From contig SJOL01006415.1 of NCBI GenBank assembly GCA_004794785.1, positions 146,259 through 210,258 on the forward strand: a DNA stretch of 64,000 nucleotides. The letters run 5' to 3'. Below, piece by piece: positions 24,169 through 35,730 of this stretch. How positions within the stretch are numbered: the stretch's first letter is position 1; each line of letters starts with the position of its first letter. The DNA is from Opisthorchis felineus (Eukaryota; Platyhelminthes; Trematoda; Opisthorchiida; Opisthorchiidae). The notes under the pieces are model-generated. The model was not told the DNA's origin and ran no database searches. It saw only the letters and a program-made list of their open reading frames with translations. Made by a program: the position numbers and the translations under genes.

Positions 24169-26511
24169 GTGAAACATGATTGATTAGCCGGAGCTACCAG
24201 ACTCTCTGATAAGAGTAAACGGTGATTCTCCATCAGGGAACAGCCAAAAGCGCCCTTTCGTCCGGGAGATTCTTCCTTAAGAGAATGTATTAATTTTCCT
24301 TCGCATGGATGCTCATGTAAAACTGAATTTTGTTTTTTCATTATTGTACACAGCATTGTGGGAGTTAGCATTGTCCCTCCTTAATTTTCAATCTTGTCCA
24401 GAAAAGAAATACACTGTGTGCAGGACTAAATGTTATTAATCACTACGCAATGGTGCAATTCTGAATCGGCCGGTCAACATGTGCTCGATAACACCTTTAG
24501 GCTGCTCCAGGCTTCATTAGGCTTCACAGCTGTCTTCTCAAGTAACGCAGAATAATTTGTTATCAGTAGTGACATGGTAAATTAATAAAAGCTGGCATGA
24601 AATTGGAAACTCGTCCAAGGATTTCTGGCCGCCACCGTCACATTACCTGCTGTTAGTTAAAAAATGCACGAATGCGTAGTGCAAAGGTAATCCGTTGCCT
24701 GGTACCTCATCTCTGGTCAGTGCACATGTGGACAAACGGAGTTCACCGAATAGGGAAGACTGTTCGAGACGGGGACTGTTTCATTTCTGAAGGATCTCTC
24801 TAAGCCAGCTCCGGGCGGTACGGGTGGTGTCAGCAACAGAGTAGATCAGCTTTGAGATCCTACATTGATTGTTGGCCAATAAAACTAGGGCTGGATGTCC
24901 TCCATACGCTGCAGCTATGGAATTGTGAAAGAAACCAAACACCTTGGAGTTTGTCAACTACTTGGTGTGCCGAAATTCAATTGAGTAATAGTGCTTGATC
25001 AAGCACCATTTCGCGCGGGGTCTGTCTCTCTTTTAAATCGGATCCAGCTGTTAGGATGGGTTCCGCGGGGTTAACGATTTTGTATTTCAGGCTATGTAAA
25101 TAATAGTTGTGCGCTGATTAAAAACCGTAAAACAATGGGGAATATGGCGAGTGAGACATTCGAATAGGCTAGCCCTCGATAAACCTGCAAAGGGGGCTAT
25201 CAATGTGCCGTTCTTTAAAGGGTTTTCTGCTGTTCTCAAATAACCCAGTAAACTGCAAGTTCTTCTTCTGATGAAATAACTTTTTGTGCGATGAGCAGCT
25301 ACGCATGTGATTGACACACACTGCTTACGGGTGTGAAAAACACCGTGGAATTAGCTTCTCACGTAAAACCACCCGTTGCGTTCTTCTAAGATCATCGACC
25401 GCCACACATACCCACACAGGTATTCAACTTGGGTTCAACATTGACTGATCTCTGTGCTTTTTCATACTGCTAGATGAGCTATGTTTTATTCATTCCAGTG
25501 ACAGCCCACAGAAATAGGTCAGAGTGTGACATTCCAAAGATATGGCTATTTTTACCGGCCCCTTTCTTCTCAATCCGCGTTATTCCATGAGAAGCGATAT
25601 AGGCCATTTAAGTGATGATGAAAACTGTAGGCTGGCGGTGAAACAAAGGTGGATACCAGATGTAGTGGAGGAGTAATTCACTTAAGTCTACTACTGTGGA
25701 CGTTTGTAGCTAGTCAACACGTTTCTTCCGTTTGCCAAAATCCTGTTTCCAGTTGTTACGCCAGAATCAGTCAGGTAGCCATCAACGCACTATCGTGGAC
25801 CACCGTCCAGCGCATCTGATCTGTGGGCTGTGGTTTTTAGTATCATGTTAACAAACCAGCACAACCCCAAACCAGCCCGTTGATAACAACTTTAGGGGTC
25901 TAACAAGTGGCACAATATTAAAATGGGTTCGCTAGATGTGAATAGTCATTTTGTTATTGTATTGGTCATCAATTTTTGAGCGTGGCCTGGTGATGAACAA
26001 GCCAATGATTTCGAATTTGACGGGGTGTTTGAGATAAAGCTGTGACCGGACTCCGAGGAACTCAGCCATATAAATCCTCTCTTCCCTATTAGGACGAGGT
26101 ACAACGGCCTGAAACTGCAAAACTAAGTGCATCTGCCCGGGATTTGAGTACTACCTACGTTGGAGACGACAACATACGCCGAACGTGCTGCGGAAGCTAT
26201 TTGGGATTTCAGTAGGACCGGCACTTCCTCATGCAGAAAACAGGTTACCTTTTTGGCCAACTCACGAGGATTTATAATATGCGTTGTGAGCTTACGAATA
26301 GATAGTTTCAGAATTTATCGGGGATATCAGTATCCCCAAAACCGTTTTGCTTGTCGAGTTATTGCCAAAGTTATTTTCTGAAAATTTGAATTTTGAATTT
26401 CCGCGCCTTTCCGCTATGCTGCATATTGTCTCAAAACGAAAGTGCTTCTTTCCTATGGGCCAGTTGCACTTTGTGTATGCTGACGAATTTATCGTTCCCC
26501 AAGGTCGTTCA

Positions 26512-26514
<3 letters not shown>

Positions 26515-26553
<39 letters not shown>
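26515..26553. repeat. (TA)n microsatellite
   Basis: About 18 TA units lie in intron 13. The tyrosine/isoleucine-repeat reading frames across it are by-products of the repeat. Confidence 0.95.
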
Positions 26554-26555
<2 letters not shown>

Positions 26556-27154
26556 GACGACGCTCCCGCTGTACTTCACCTTTGGTTGAGGCAGTAGACG
26601 CTCTCAGTCGAACGTCCGGTCTTCTTTTCTCTGCGCCAGGAGTGGTTGGGCTCGCATCACAGCAGGGGATTTGCGGCATCGTTCTCAAGTCGCGTATAGT
26701 CGTTGGTCTTACCCGTTCAGAAACGTAACAGAATTCCCCATAGGGATACAGTCAGATCAAATGATGGTGAACCTGTACTACTTATTAAACCTGCCTTCTG
26801 AATGTCTGGTATCCTGTAAAGTTGCCGTTGGATTGCACCGTAGGATACAGCCGGCAGCATTTGCTTTGTCCCAATGGATTATCAAGGATCTTAAAAATTT
26901 AGGTTCAACAAGCTTGGTTTCCGTTGGAGTTAGATCAAGTTCTCAGTAGTATGACTATCAACGCGATGCATGCAAATATCCTAGAAAAGGACACTTCGGA
27001 AGTTGCACGGTTGCTGGCAAATATAACTCTGAAAAAGCCGACGTAACCCTCAATAACTTACAACAGCCTTTCATCGACATTCAGCACCACTTTAGGTCGT
27101 TAGGTGGAAGTTGTCTTTGCGTTGTCTTCTACGTTTGACCAACGACTTGACTGA

Positions 27155-27225
27155 CCAGTTGGTCTGACAAAGCCTTTATGTGGAAATCAAAACGTTCCTC
27201 GGCAATATATCTACTCATGTGTACC
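27155..27225 (+). repeat. Dispersed repeat, partner of 23800-23905
   Basis: This is the diverged opposite-strand copy described for 23800-23905; both lie in intron 13 about 3.3 kb apart. Confidence 0.45.
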
Positions 27226-27534
27226 AAAATCTTAAGAAGCAATGATTTCTCAATAGATTCAAAGAGCCTCCTCTTTCTCACTTTCGAATATCTCATTCTC
27301 AGCTTAAGGATTTCCATCCGAACCTGAAAACAATTGGCCAGTATTAAATAACCAGCCAACGATATTATCTAAACTGTCACGATTCCCTCTCAAGAAGAGC
27401 ATATGGCCATACGCACGCAAAAAGACAAGGTGTCCTATGATTGCCCTCCTTACTTGACACTATGTGACAACATGATAAGAAACACCAGAGCAAAACGCGA
27501 CCCGTATGACACATATGAAGTAACAACCACCTAC

Positions 27535-28154
27535 CAAGAACGAGCAGACCATATAGAATGAGATGAAGAAGGGGTAGGCAAAGTTCGATCCACAGTTGGC
27601 CGTCGGCCCAAAGTAACCCAACTCCTCGAGTTTTGCTTTCGGCAGAGGGAATTGCCAGTCCAGCGGATTCGAAGATTCCCCATACGGGTCAGGTATGACG
27701 TCGGACGGTCCGACTGAATCAGGTGACGGCACCTCCATATCGTCCTCGTATTCATCATACTGAACCTGCTTACGAAGTCGTTCAAGTCGAGGGGGAGTTA
27801 AGCTTGGATCGAATGGTTGCACATTGGAGGGTTTAAACGCCGGGAATGAATGGGTCCATTGATCAGGATAGGGAAGAGAGGAGGTGGGTAGTGTATGTGG
27901 TTCTACGTGACTTTCGAATGTTCTGTAAAACTGTGTCTGGTTTATTCTATGTACAGAATCACCGTCGGGCGAAGTAGAATATACTGTCCAATTCGTAGTA
28001 TCTGAAAAAAGTGGAATGGTTGTGTTCTGTTCAAGTAGCAAAGTCCGATTATCTGGTAAGGTGAGGTTCGAATCAAAAATTCCGATCTGTTCCAAATAGG
28101 CCCGAACGGCTTTCATTTCGGAATCGGAGTGTGGATCACATTTGACGGCGGGTT
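27535..28154 (-). CDS. cav1: Cav1 exon 13: expanded domain IV pore-S6 loop and first half of IVS6
   Basis: The largest exon encodes 206 residues after a split glutamate codon. It opens PAVKCDPHSDSEMK, the usual post-filter segment, and closes NCGSNFAYPFFISFYMVCSF, the start of IVS6. Between the two flanking cysteines (residues 5 and 187) lie about 180 residues; vertebrate Cav1 proteins have fewer than 30. The insert carries five N-X-S/T sequons (residues 29, 35, 43, 54, 71), a proline-rich middle and an acidic patch (YDEYEDDMEVPSPD). It must face outside the cell near the pore mouth. The 620 nt are open in frame throughout, and both flanking junctions match in phase, so this is coding sequence and not a retained intron by any sign I can see. 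The acceptor is TCATAG and the donor GTAGGT. Confidence 0.92.
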
Positions 28155-28307
28155 CTATGACGTGAAGAAGATAAAATGGAAAGATGGATTAAAAGATCAT
28201 TTTAGTTGGCATCAGTCGAAGGGTTGGTATCGTTTTGTGGATGAACAGTATCAATCCAGACATGTTGGAAGTTATAAATGTTTCATTTAAATAAGAGATA
28301 ATTATAC

Positions 28308-28540
28308 TGCTGACCCACCACTCGTGGTCAAACAATCAAGTATTCAAACTGCTAACCGAAGGTCGAGGGTCCGAAGATCCGTGCAGTTTCTTGAGGTACG
28401 CACTGCTGATGATTCCCAATAAGCATGAACCAAGCTGTACGGTGCTTCTCGGCTTTTTAGGATAGATTGGCTTCACCGACCGCATGAAATCTCTACTGAC
28501 GATTACCAACTCTCCTCAAAACAGCATTAACAAATTAAAG
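28308..28540 (+). mobile_element. tRNA-derived SINE with hammerhead, copy b
   Basis: An A box-like GTGGTCAAACAATC and a degraded B box (GAGGGTCCGAAG) are followed by the hammerhead at 28400-28445 and the tail GGATAGATTGGCTTCACCGA with GAAATCTCTACTGACGATTA. It is colinear with copy a. Confidence 0.7.
28400..28445 (+). ncRNA. Hammerhead ribozyme of SINE type
   Basis: GCACTG, CTGATGA, a stem II region with TTCCCAATAAG, then a mutated GAACC, CAAGCTGTA, CGGTGC. Stem I pairs over 6 bp (GCACUG/CGGUGC) with one G-U pair, and the first core strand is intact. The second core strand has lost GAAA, so activity is doubtful. Confidence 0.55.
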
Positions 28541-29317
28541 TTAAAATTAAACTAACGTTAAATTTAAAGTTAAATTAAAAAGTAAATAAAATTAAGGCCA
28601 ACAAGTATGTATGCTTCATGACGACTTTCTTCTCGTCGAATTTGTTGGACAAGCGAGGTAACAATGTCATGACTTTTTTAAAGACGTACGCATGAATAGC
28701 TTGTAATCGTCACAAGGAAACTGGGACATTAGGCACATCAAGTAAGGTATCGATTACCCAATATCCAGGAATGTGGTGTCAGTAAGCATGTCTACCATTT
28801 TGGGGTCAACAACTACCAGAGAGCAATATCGTCTTGATTGAAGGACAGTTTTTCTAAACGATATCAAATGCCCATGGTCGTAGCTTTCAGTTAACTAAGA
28901 TGACTGGGAAGACAGCATACAGATAGTGCATTTTAATCTGTCCGTAAATCAAAACAGATGTCTAGCCTGCTACAGCCGGTGCAGCGCTGTTATACACTAG
29001 AGGGAAGCTCCGGTTGCCAGAGCGCAGGCCCGAGCAGCCAAAAACTGGGAGGTAGATTACAAACGAGATTGTTTGAATCAACAGCTCACATTGTATCTTC
29101 TGAAATAACTTAAAACAAGCCTAAACTACGTTACGTCTAGAAAACCTCTCCTCCTGAGTTACAAATAGCATCCGAAAGACCAACATTGTGAACTCAATCT
29201 TGTTTGTTCCTCTTTTCGTTGTGAAAGTTTTCCATTCACGATTTGTTTTGTACAAACTTCCTCCGAACAAGCAATTCGTATGCAAATCAACAAGGTGTGC
29301 GACACTGCCACACTCAC

Positions 29318-29528
29318 CGTTCACACAACTGAGCATAATCTCTTGCCATGCCTCGCCTGTTGCCGATCGAAAAAGGACGAGCAGAGACTGAGGGAAGGTT
29401 TGGAAGTGATTATTCCGATTTATCGCACTGTCCACGTTGGTCAAAGCGATCTTTCCAAACATTTGCATACCAATGACAGCATAGATGAAGAATAGCATGG
29501 TGATCAGAAGAGCAACATACGGAAGAGC
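29318..29528 (-). CDS. cav1: Cav1 exon 12: IVS5 and domain IV pore loop
   Basis: This exon encodes 70 residues plus one base. [20 protein letters not shown] is IVS5, followed by [20 protein letters not shown], the pore helix [20 protein letters not shown], and [10 protein letters not shown]. The glutamate in ATGEAW is the repeat IV member of the EEEE selectivity ring. Its sequence is close to vertebrate Cav1 throughout. The acceptor is TTTCAG and the donor GTGAGT. It ends with the first base of a glutamate codon completed by the next exon. Confidence 0.97.
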
Positions 29529-31712
29529 CTGAAAGTGCAAAAGATCGATAGTGTTGGGATAGAACGGTTCAAATGGTTTAATGGGCGTTGTTCAAAGTTG
29601 AGTAAACACAATTGGAGCATTTGGTTTTGACATTTTGAACTGTTTTGTACCCGTAACCATCTAGCAACATCACAAATAAGTAGGTTAATACGGTTGATAG
29701 GTTACCTGTCAGGTAGTTCGCAGTTTACTAACGAAACCTCATTGAAACATTTGAAGAATAGTTAAACAACCAGCCATAGGTATTATGTAGACATTGGTCG
29801 ATCTGAATCTTAAAGAGACATCCAAATATAGTACTCCCTATCCTCATTAGGAAGAGCCCTCTGAGCAGGATAAAAAGTCCCCACGACAGAAGTACTTCTT
29901 ATGGGGAGAGGCAATCGATTTGCATCAGGCGATTACAACACATGGTTGGCACAAATCTAGATGTAGTGCACGTTTTCACCACCTTTTGTGAGAGCACGAT
30001 GAGGCTTCATTCCGCCTGAATAAATTACTTGAGATGTTTAACCAGGGTGTGCCCTGGTACATGTCACAGTCGGAGTGACGAAGCTAGGAAGGGGCAATGG
30101 ATAATCAACTGGAATATAAGTTCTATGTAGCAGTGTCATGCCACATCACCCAGCCACTTGTTATGTTCCTGCCATTTAAGATACTGTCCACACATGTCTT
30201 CGTTTTCTGTGAGGAATCTGGCGATAGCAGTTTTCCGGTGTGCGTAAAGCGTCCGGCGGTAAGTTAAACCCATTCAGGAGTACTATAAGACTTATTTTGT
30301 TATCGGAATGCGCCTAGTTGCAAGAGAATGTTTTAATATGTGGAGCCACGCGGGGTGGGTAACGCCAGTTTGCTGAATAGACTTGATTTCAAACGCTAGT
30401 CACCCAGTTTTGATTGCACCGCAGTGTAGGACCACTGACTGGCACATTTCCGTATGGTTTCACATAAAGTCCAGTTAATTCGACGCGACTGTCCATAAAT
30501 ACACTATCTAGGTTCTAAGATATTTCTGTTGCTAGAAACTCCTACTCTATTTTGCTGGATTACATGATGCTTGTGTTTTAATGAGGTTGCACAATTGGGC
30601 TTCACTCATGCCAAAGCCGTCGGTTTTAGAGTCAGTTTGTTTTTATTTGCTGCTTTGACGCAATCAGTCTCAAGTACAGCGTTATTGGAAGAAATGCTTG
30701 TTGGCCCCTTCGCATCGTGGTGATCAATGGAGCGGTATCTAAATTAGTAGTAGAAACGCACTCGGAAGTTCAGCTAAGAAGCTGTTAATTAGTTTCGTTA
30801 TAAGTGAGTTCGAACAGATGTGCCACTATCGTTCTCCTTCCTTCAAAGTATGTTAAGATCATACGACAGTATAAAGCCCGGGTAGATATGATGAATTCAC
30901 AAACTTGACTGACGCTGATCATCCAATAGAATACATCGACAAGTACCTGAAGCGCTCCCACCCATGGAATCGATGACACTGATTGGCGCGCACGCATCCA
31001 CAAGTGTGTAGTTGCTAAAACCAAACGCATGTTTATCGGGCGACGAAACAACTCATTGTTGAAAGTTAGCGCATGCGTGGCGGGCACCTTTCCACCACTC
31101 CGAGCAGGCTGCACTCTTCCAGAAGCGTTTCGCTTGAAAAACATCCAGTCTTTCATGATGTAAATGATTTGGTATCGAAGCGTTTTCGATTTCTCCACAA
31201 AAGCACCAGCTCTTCGGGGCAAACAATTGGAGGTAGTACTGTACTAGAAATAAGTAACACCAACTCATTCTATAGAGTAAATCCTAAGAGAGATCCCCAC
31301 GAAGAGGGAGTAGTTGTCAAGATGAGAAGTGGTCACCTTTTGGGGAAAATATATCAGATGATAAGCAACTAGTAAGTAGCGGAAAATAACACGCGCTGTT
31401 GCTAGCTTTTCAGGCAAGCGGTTTGTTGTGATGAGCCAGATAACGACAAGTTCTGAATACGACATACACTTGTCAGTGTATGGAGGAAATCAGCTTCCAC
31501 TCAACTTTTAGTTTTTGCCTGCAAACAAAATGAGTTTAATTTACGTTTCTCACGACCAAGAATAGTTCGCGTGACCTTAGACCATCCATCGCGGACTCTA
31601 GCCGACCATATATGTTAGTTTGGCAGCTCAGTAGTTGTTGATTCTTTCTTATTGGTTTGTATCAATCCATACCATGCATGCCTCGTACCGAATGCGTTCT
31701 GAACTACGTTCC

Positions 31713-31855
31713 CTGGGTTCAAGTAGAACATAAGGTTGACGGAAACTCGGGGACTGCGCCTACCTGATGAGCCCCAAGAAGGGCGAAACCGGTCATGGGC
31801 TGTCGAAGAATTTTCAGCAACCTTATGAGTAGTGTATCGCGTCTATACTTTCCCT
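31713..31855 (+). repeat. Hammerhead family 2 repeat
   Basis: The order is TTCAAGTAGAACATAAGGTT, GACGGAAACTCGGGGACTGC, the ribozyme, then TTTTCAGCAACCTTATGAGT and GCGTCTATAC. The same order and wording recur at 8601-8725 and, more diverged, at 53177-53320 and 20055-20205. Confidence 0.7.
31758..31800 (+). ncRNA. Hammerhead ribozyme, family 2, core intact
   Basis: GCCTAC, CTGATGA, stem II GCCC/GGGC (perfect, loop CAAGAA), GAAA, CCGGTC, ATGGGC. Both core strands and the GUC cleavage triplet are present. Stem III is the minimal A-C/G-U form within the self-complementary ACCGGU. Stem I pairs except for one C-A mismatch next to the core. Confidence 0.68.
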
Positions 31856-32424
31856 GCTGTTCTGTCAGTACGACTAATTCCGCGTTTTTTTTACCGATAA
31901 AGAGCAAGTCTGTTCATGTCCGTTTGTTGGCTTCTTACTCTTGCATTTGAACCGATTACTTGATGTGTGAGTCACTTTGAATCAAGTCCTTGGTTGATTA
32001 CTGCCCTATTACAATACCAGCACCTTCCTCTTAGGCAAGGCAGTGTCCCCATGACTTGGAGACGGGCCCTCAGCCGAACAGTAACAGAGAAATATTCGAG
32101 GCCAGGGGGTTTGATTGAGCGTGCCTGGCTTAATAGAAGCAAAGATGACTAGAAGGATGATCCGTGTTTGTGGTGAAGCTCAAGCTCAAGGACGGAAGGA
32201 ATGTGTTTTTAGTTTGTCGTGCTGAATACACTAGGAGCTTCAACTGCCATTCTAAGTGGTCGATCCTTCTTCTGTCTGACTGTCTGAGGAAAAGGGTGAA
32301 ATTTGCTGAAGTCACATCGTTCTATCTAAAATTGGAGATTTTCCGAATCAGCGGATGTCGATATTGAACAAAATACCCGCTGTTAATACTCATCACACCA
32401 ACACCGAAATGTCCTCCTCCTTAC

Positions 32425-32547
32425 CTGGAACGATTTGACAAACGTCCATAGCAGAGTGCGGATACCTTCTCCTTTGTTCAACAATTTAACCAGCCGCATT
32501 ACGCGAAAAAGCCGGAAGAAATTGATGCTGATGAACTTCGATTTTTC
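32425..32547 (-). CDS. cav1: Cav1 exon 11: IVS4 voltage sensor and S4-S5 linker
   Basis: This exon encodes [12 protein letters not shown]4 ([19 protein letters not shown]) and the S4-S5 linker [13 protein letters not shown]. Basic residues recur at every third position (R, R, R, K, K). [12 protein letters not shown] and [14 protein letters not shown] are nearly invariant in Cav1 and Cav2 channels. Vertebrates have SRGEG where this protein has NKGEG. The acceptor is CCACAG and the donor GTAAGG; both ends are phase 0. Confidence 0.97.
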
Positions 32548-32744
32548 CTGTGGCAAGCAAAGAAGTGTAGGGATGGGGTAAAGACTAAGCAATCTACGCA
32601 CATTTAAAACGAATTAAGGTCAGCGATGATACAAGTTTGTTGAGTCCGATCCCCGGTTTTCTGTGCTTTGTTGAGACGAGCAGTCCGACACTGCGTATAG
32701 ATAGCTGGAAAATACCACACTTTAAACTAATAAACTGTTGATGG

Positions 32745-32830
32745 TGATATGAGATTTGTTAGGGTTCAATAGAGATTTTGTCCTGTCAGTCAATCCAGTC
32801 TATGTTGAAAAGGTGGGAAGCAATTGTAGT
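32745..32830 (-). mobile_element. tRNA-derived SINE, 3' part (copy e)
   Basis: The minus strand reads GCTTCCCACCTTTTCAACAT, AGACTGGATTGACTGACAGG, ACAAAATCTCTATTGAACCC, matching the tail of copy a. Any hammerhead lies in the eroded upstream part. Confidence 0.65.
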
Positions 32831-34079
32831 ATACGGTGCCTGCCAGTTTGATTCATTTATACCTAAGTATTGCTTACTGGGCTTCGACTCATGAGCTTTC
32901 TTTCTGTTTTCCATTCACAGAAATTGTCGTGAACCCCTACATTCGAAAAATCACCGTCCCTTGTTGCTTTCATAGCGTGCACACTACACACTGCACAGCT
33001 GTTTCATCTTTGTTGGGAAATATCAGTAGTGCGTACCTCGCGAAACTAAGATGGTTTCTAGCCCGCGAACTTATGACCAGTGGTTGCGCACTTAATCGTT
33101 TGGACACTAGCAGCTGATTAACTCTCGCAAGTTAACCATTCTTCGTAGTCCCTAATTCAGTCCACACAGAACCGAATGTCACATACTTCACCGAAAAATT
33201 GGCATTCTACAACAGAAATGTGGTCAGTTCAAAATCCACTGAGAACACATCAGGCGGAAGCCAAGACTTAACCTGTCTGGCAAAAAAGTTGTAAAAGACC
33301 GGCGGCAAAACCAAAGTTTCGATCCTCGCCATTTAATTTCTGTGATTCTGTTAGGATTCAAAGTGATCGTCCTAACCAAGTCACGTCGTCTGGTACACAC
33401 AGATTGAAAGGCCACCGAGCCAGGTTTCGAAGCGCTTTTTCCAGGATAGAAACTTTGATAACCTGAGGCACTCCGAGAAGACTGATTGGAAGTTGATACT
33501 ATAAATGCCCATGGCTCCCGCTGAGTGATATGCAGACTTTGCATAGCATTCATGGTGGGTAATGGGGACAGCTGTTGCATCCTCCTTCCAATACCTGAGA
33601 GACAAGGAACTTCGGTTTGGCCTCTTGTCTCTGTGTCATCTTCTGCCGTTTCCGATACAATTCCTTAGCGGTTCTGTCCCGTAATTAGGCCAAAATAGCC
33701 CAAGTCCTCAGCTCATAGTGGTGGGAAAAACGAGAAGGCGCTTTGTCCAGTTGAGCTAGGAAGGGATCAAGACCGGAACGGATTCGTGGTAAGACTGCAA
33801 CTATGACGCGGTGCCAAATAGATCGGATTGTCGATCCGGTTTCAAGTACAAAATGGAGTACTGTTGAGGTTCCTGATACGGAACTATGAATCACGCGTAG
33901 GTTTGGCGATCCCAAATACCAAAAAAGAAGAATTGGGTTCGAAAGTCTACGGTACCAGTTACACGAAGGTATGCAAAATTGTGCAACAAACAGCTGTCCA
34001 CGCTCCTGGTGTCAACGCGTGCGCATGTCTGTCATGGACCGGCAACGCGCAGTGTCAAGGCCCACAGACCAGACAACGG

Positions 34080-34363
34080 CCGGCGGAATGTTGGTTCCGA
34101 AGTGTGGGTTGCGTTCGTCCCTTCCGAGGCCAGTCTGGCGATTCTGATTGGCGGTCATCACACGGACATTACGACAGAACAGGCCCAATAGACGGAGCAC
34201 GAATACTTGTGGGTAAGCGGAACAGTGATATGCACACACATGGCAAGCACGTAGGTTTTGGACGGGGCAACCTATGTGGAGTGGCGAATGACGGGTACGG
34301 AGGAGCAAAACAGGCGGAGATCAAAGAGCACGGGCGAAGTAAGCAAGTGAGTGGGGCATTTAT
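34080..34363 (+). repeat. Dispersed repeat, copy 2
   Basis: It aligns over its length with 8944-9233, with shared blocks in the same order. It ends 84 nt from the donor side of Cav1 exon 10. Confidence 0.6.
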
Positions 34364-34446
34364 TGTCAGACTGGACAACAGGAAGGACATCGCGTCCTCT
34401 GCTAGAAAGACTGTCACGGATAGAAACGCTCAGCACTATTACTCAC

Positions 34447-34530
34447 CGCCAAATGCGACATATTAATGTCAACGAAGCTTCCGATTACTATGATGAAATC
34501 GAACACGTTCCATCCATCGCTGAAATAGTT
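34447..34530 (-). CDS. cav1: Cav1 exon 10: IVS3
   Basis: A 28-codon exon encodes [20 protein letters not shown] followed by DINMSHLA. The YFSDxWNVFDFxIVxGS pattern is IVS3 with its preceding cytoplasmic loop. The acceptor is GGACAG and the donor GTGAGT; both ends are phase 0. With the next exon starting [15 protein letters not shown], the extracellular IVS3-S4 loop is only about ten residues, shorter than in typical vertebrate L-type channels, where this loop is lengthened by alternative exons. Confidence 0.95.
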
Positions 34531-35730
34531 CTGTCCAAGAGGGATAAAAAATGGAGTTAGTTTCAGAGGAAGGATTGGTGGATCTAGTGATGGAAACGCA
34601 TTCAGATTTTCATGGAAAAACATCGTAAGGTCAAGTTTCAACTTGCAAGTGTTTTATTGGTATACCCAGTCAACAGTATTGAAGTGCACAGTAACCCTTC
34701 GGTTGAAACAAAGGCTATCTGAGGTGTGAAGAAGACAGCGAAGTAAAAAGAACCTCTGTTTGAAGAATGTGTGCACAGTGTCAATGTGAGAGCACTAGGT
34801 AACTTTAAGGCGTTGTCATCAGCGGCCTACTAAAAATACACCACTTGGCTTCCTCAATTCACATGAACTGTTCCAGCCTTAATGTGTGTGGAAGTGGAAG
34901 GGGTCTTATCCAGATGACGGACTAGAAGCTGAATGGCTATCTAGTGATGGCTCTCTGGCATGCTGTACTGCTGCCAGTCTATCACAGTCATATGGTAGAA
35001 AGTAAACTTTTCTGGTTTACTATATTGGGTAACAGTCAGGGGTGGAAACCGAAACAACCGTCTGTTTGTGGGACGAACAGAAACATGTCAGATTTATTGA
35101 TCAATCATTAAAATCCAGTGCTGTGAAAAGAAGAGGACTCCGAAACTGACATGATTTATTAGTGGAGGTCAAATTATTTCCGGGTGCGTTTGAGTTTTTC
35201 GCGAAATCCATAATTGTTTAGTGTTAGGGTTTGCGTGTATGCTAGCAGTGGGAGATTACGGAGCTTTATCATCCAGTCTTACTACTGGGTTTATTGAACC
35301 GTTTCAATAACTGAAAAAGTTTCCTCGATAATTATCCTCATTGGCGAACCGGTATTCCGGTTCGGTCAGCGCAATATCACAAAACGGGGCCCGGGATAAG
35401 CGCCCTATCGTGATTCGATTTTGTACTACAGACCAACAGCCAATACTATGCGGGTGACCTGTGCGTCCTAGGTTACTCATCATTTAACAATGGCCCCGAC
35501 TGCAAGCGAATTTACGTCAGAGAATAGAAAGTGTGTATTGATCAATGTCAACGTTCTTATTAGCATACTACAGTTCAAAACTTGCTGGACAATGCCATTT
35601 GTCTACCGCTTAAGGCCACGGCTGCGCACACCTGCACGTTATCGCTAGTACCGAATGAATGAGAGCAGATTTGCTAAGTATCGAATATAAACATAAATAA
35701 ACAGATTGATGCAAAAATTGGGCGACTCAC
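34531..35730 (-). other. Cav1 intron 9
   Basis: This is a 1200-nt phase 0 GT-AG intron. I see no gene or repeat in it. Confidence 0.85.

Larger units (their letters stand above)
23573..27534 (-). other. Cav1 intron 13
   Basis: This 3962-nt phase 0 intron interrupts IVS6. It contains an inverted repeat pair (23800-23905 and 27155-27225), a G tract at 24150-24168 and a TA microsatellite at 26515-26553. The rest is unrecognised. Confidence 0.85.
28155..29317 (-). other. Cav1 intron 12
   Basis: This 1163-nt GT-AG intron splits a glutamate codon. It holds SINE copy b and, after it, an A/T-rich low-complexity stretch at about 28537-28597 (repeated TTAAAGT-like units). Confidence 0.85.
29529..32424 (-). 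other. Cav1 intron 11
   Basis: This 2896-nt phase 0 intron carries the hammerhead family 2 copy at 31713-31855. The 145-codon minus-strand frame at 31222-30785 matches nothing I recognise and has no splice support. Confidence 0.85.
32548..34446 (-). other. Cav1 intron 10
   Basis: This 1899-nt phase 0 intron holds the 3' part of a SINE (32745-32830), a short stretch at 33405-33450 shared with the Penelope relic (CCACCGAGCCAGGTTT) and the dispersed repeat at 34080-34363. Confidence 0.85.

Noticed and set aside
26292..26728. ORFs with long isoleucine/tyrosine repeats
   Set aside because: They are translations of the TA microsatellite.
30785..31222. 145-codon minus-strand ORF inside Cav1 intron 11
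   Set aside because: It does not fit between exons 11 and 12, whose phases already match, and has no family similarity.
33224..33605. Coding fragment on the minus strand
   Set aside because: Short overlaps with the Penelope relic (CCACCGAGCCAGGTTT) suggest repeat DNA, but no RT motif could be confirmed.
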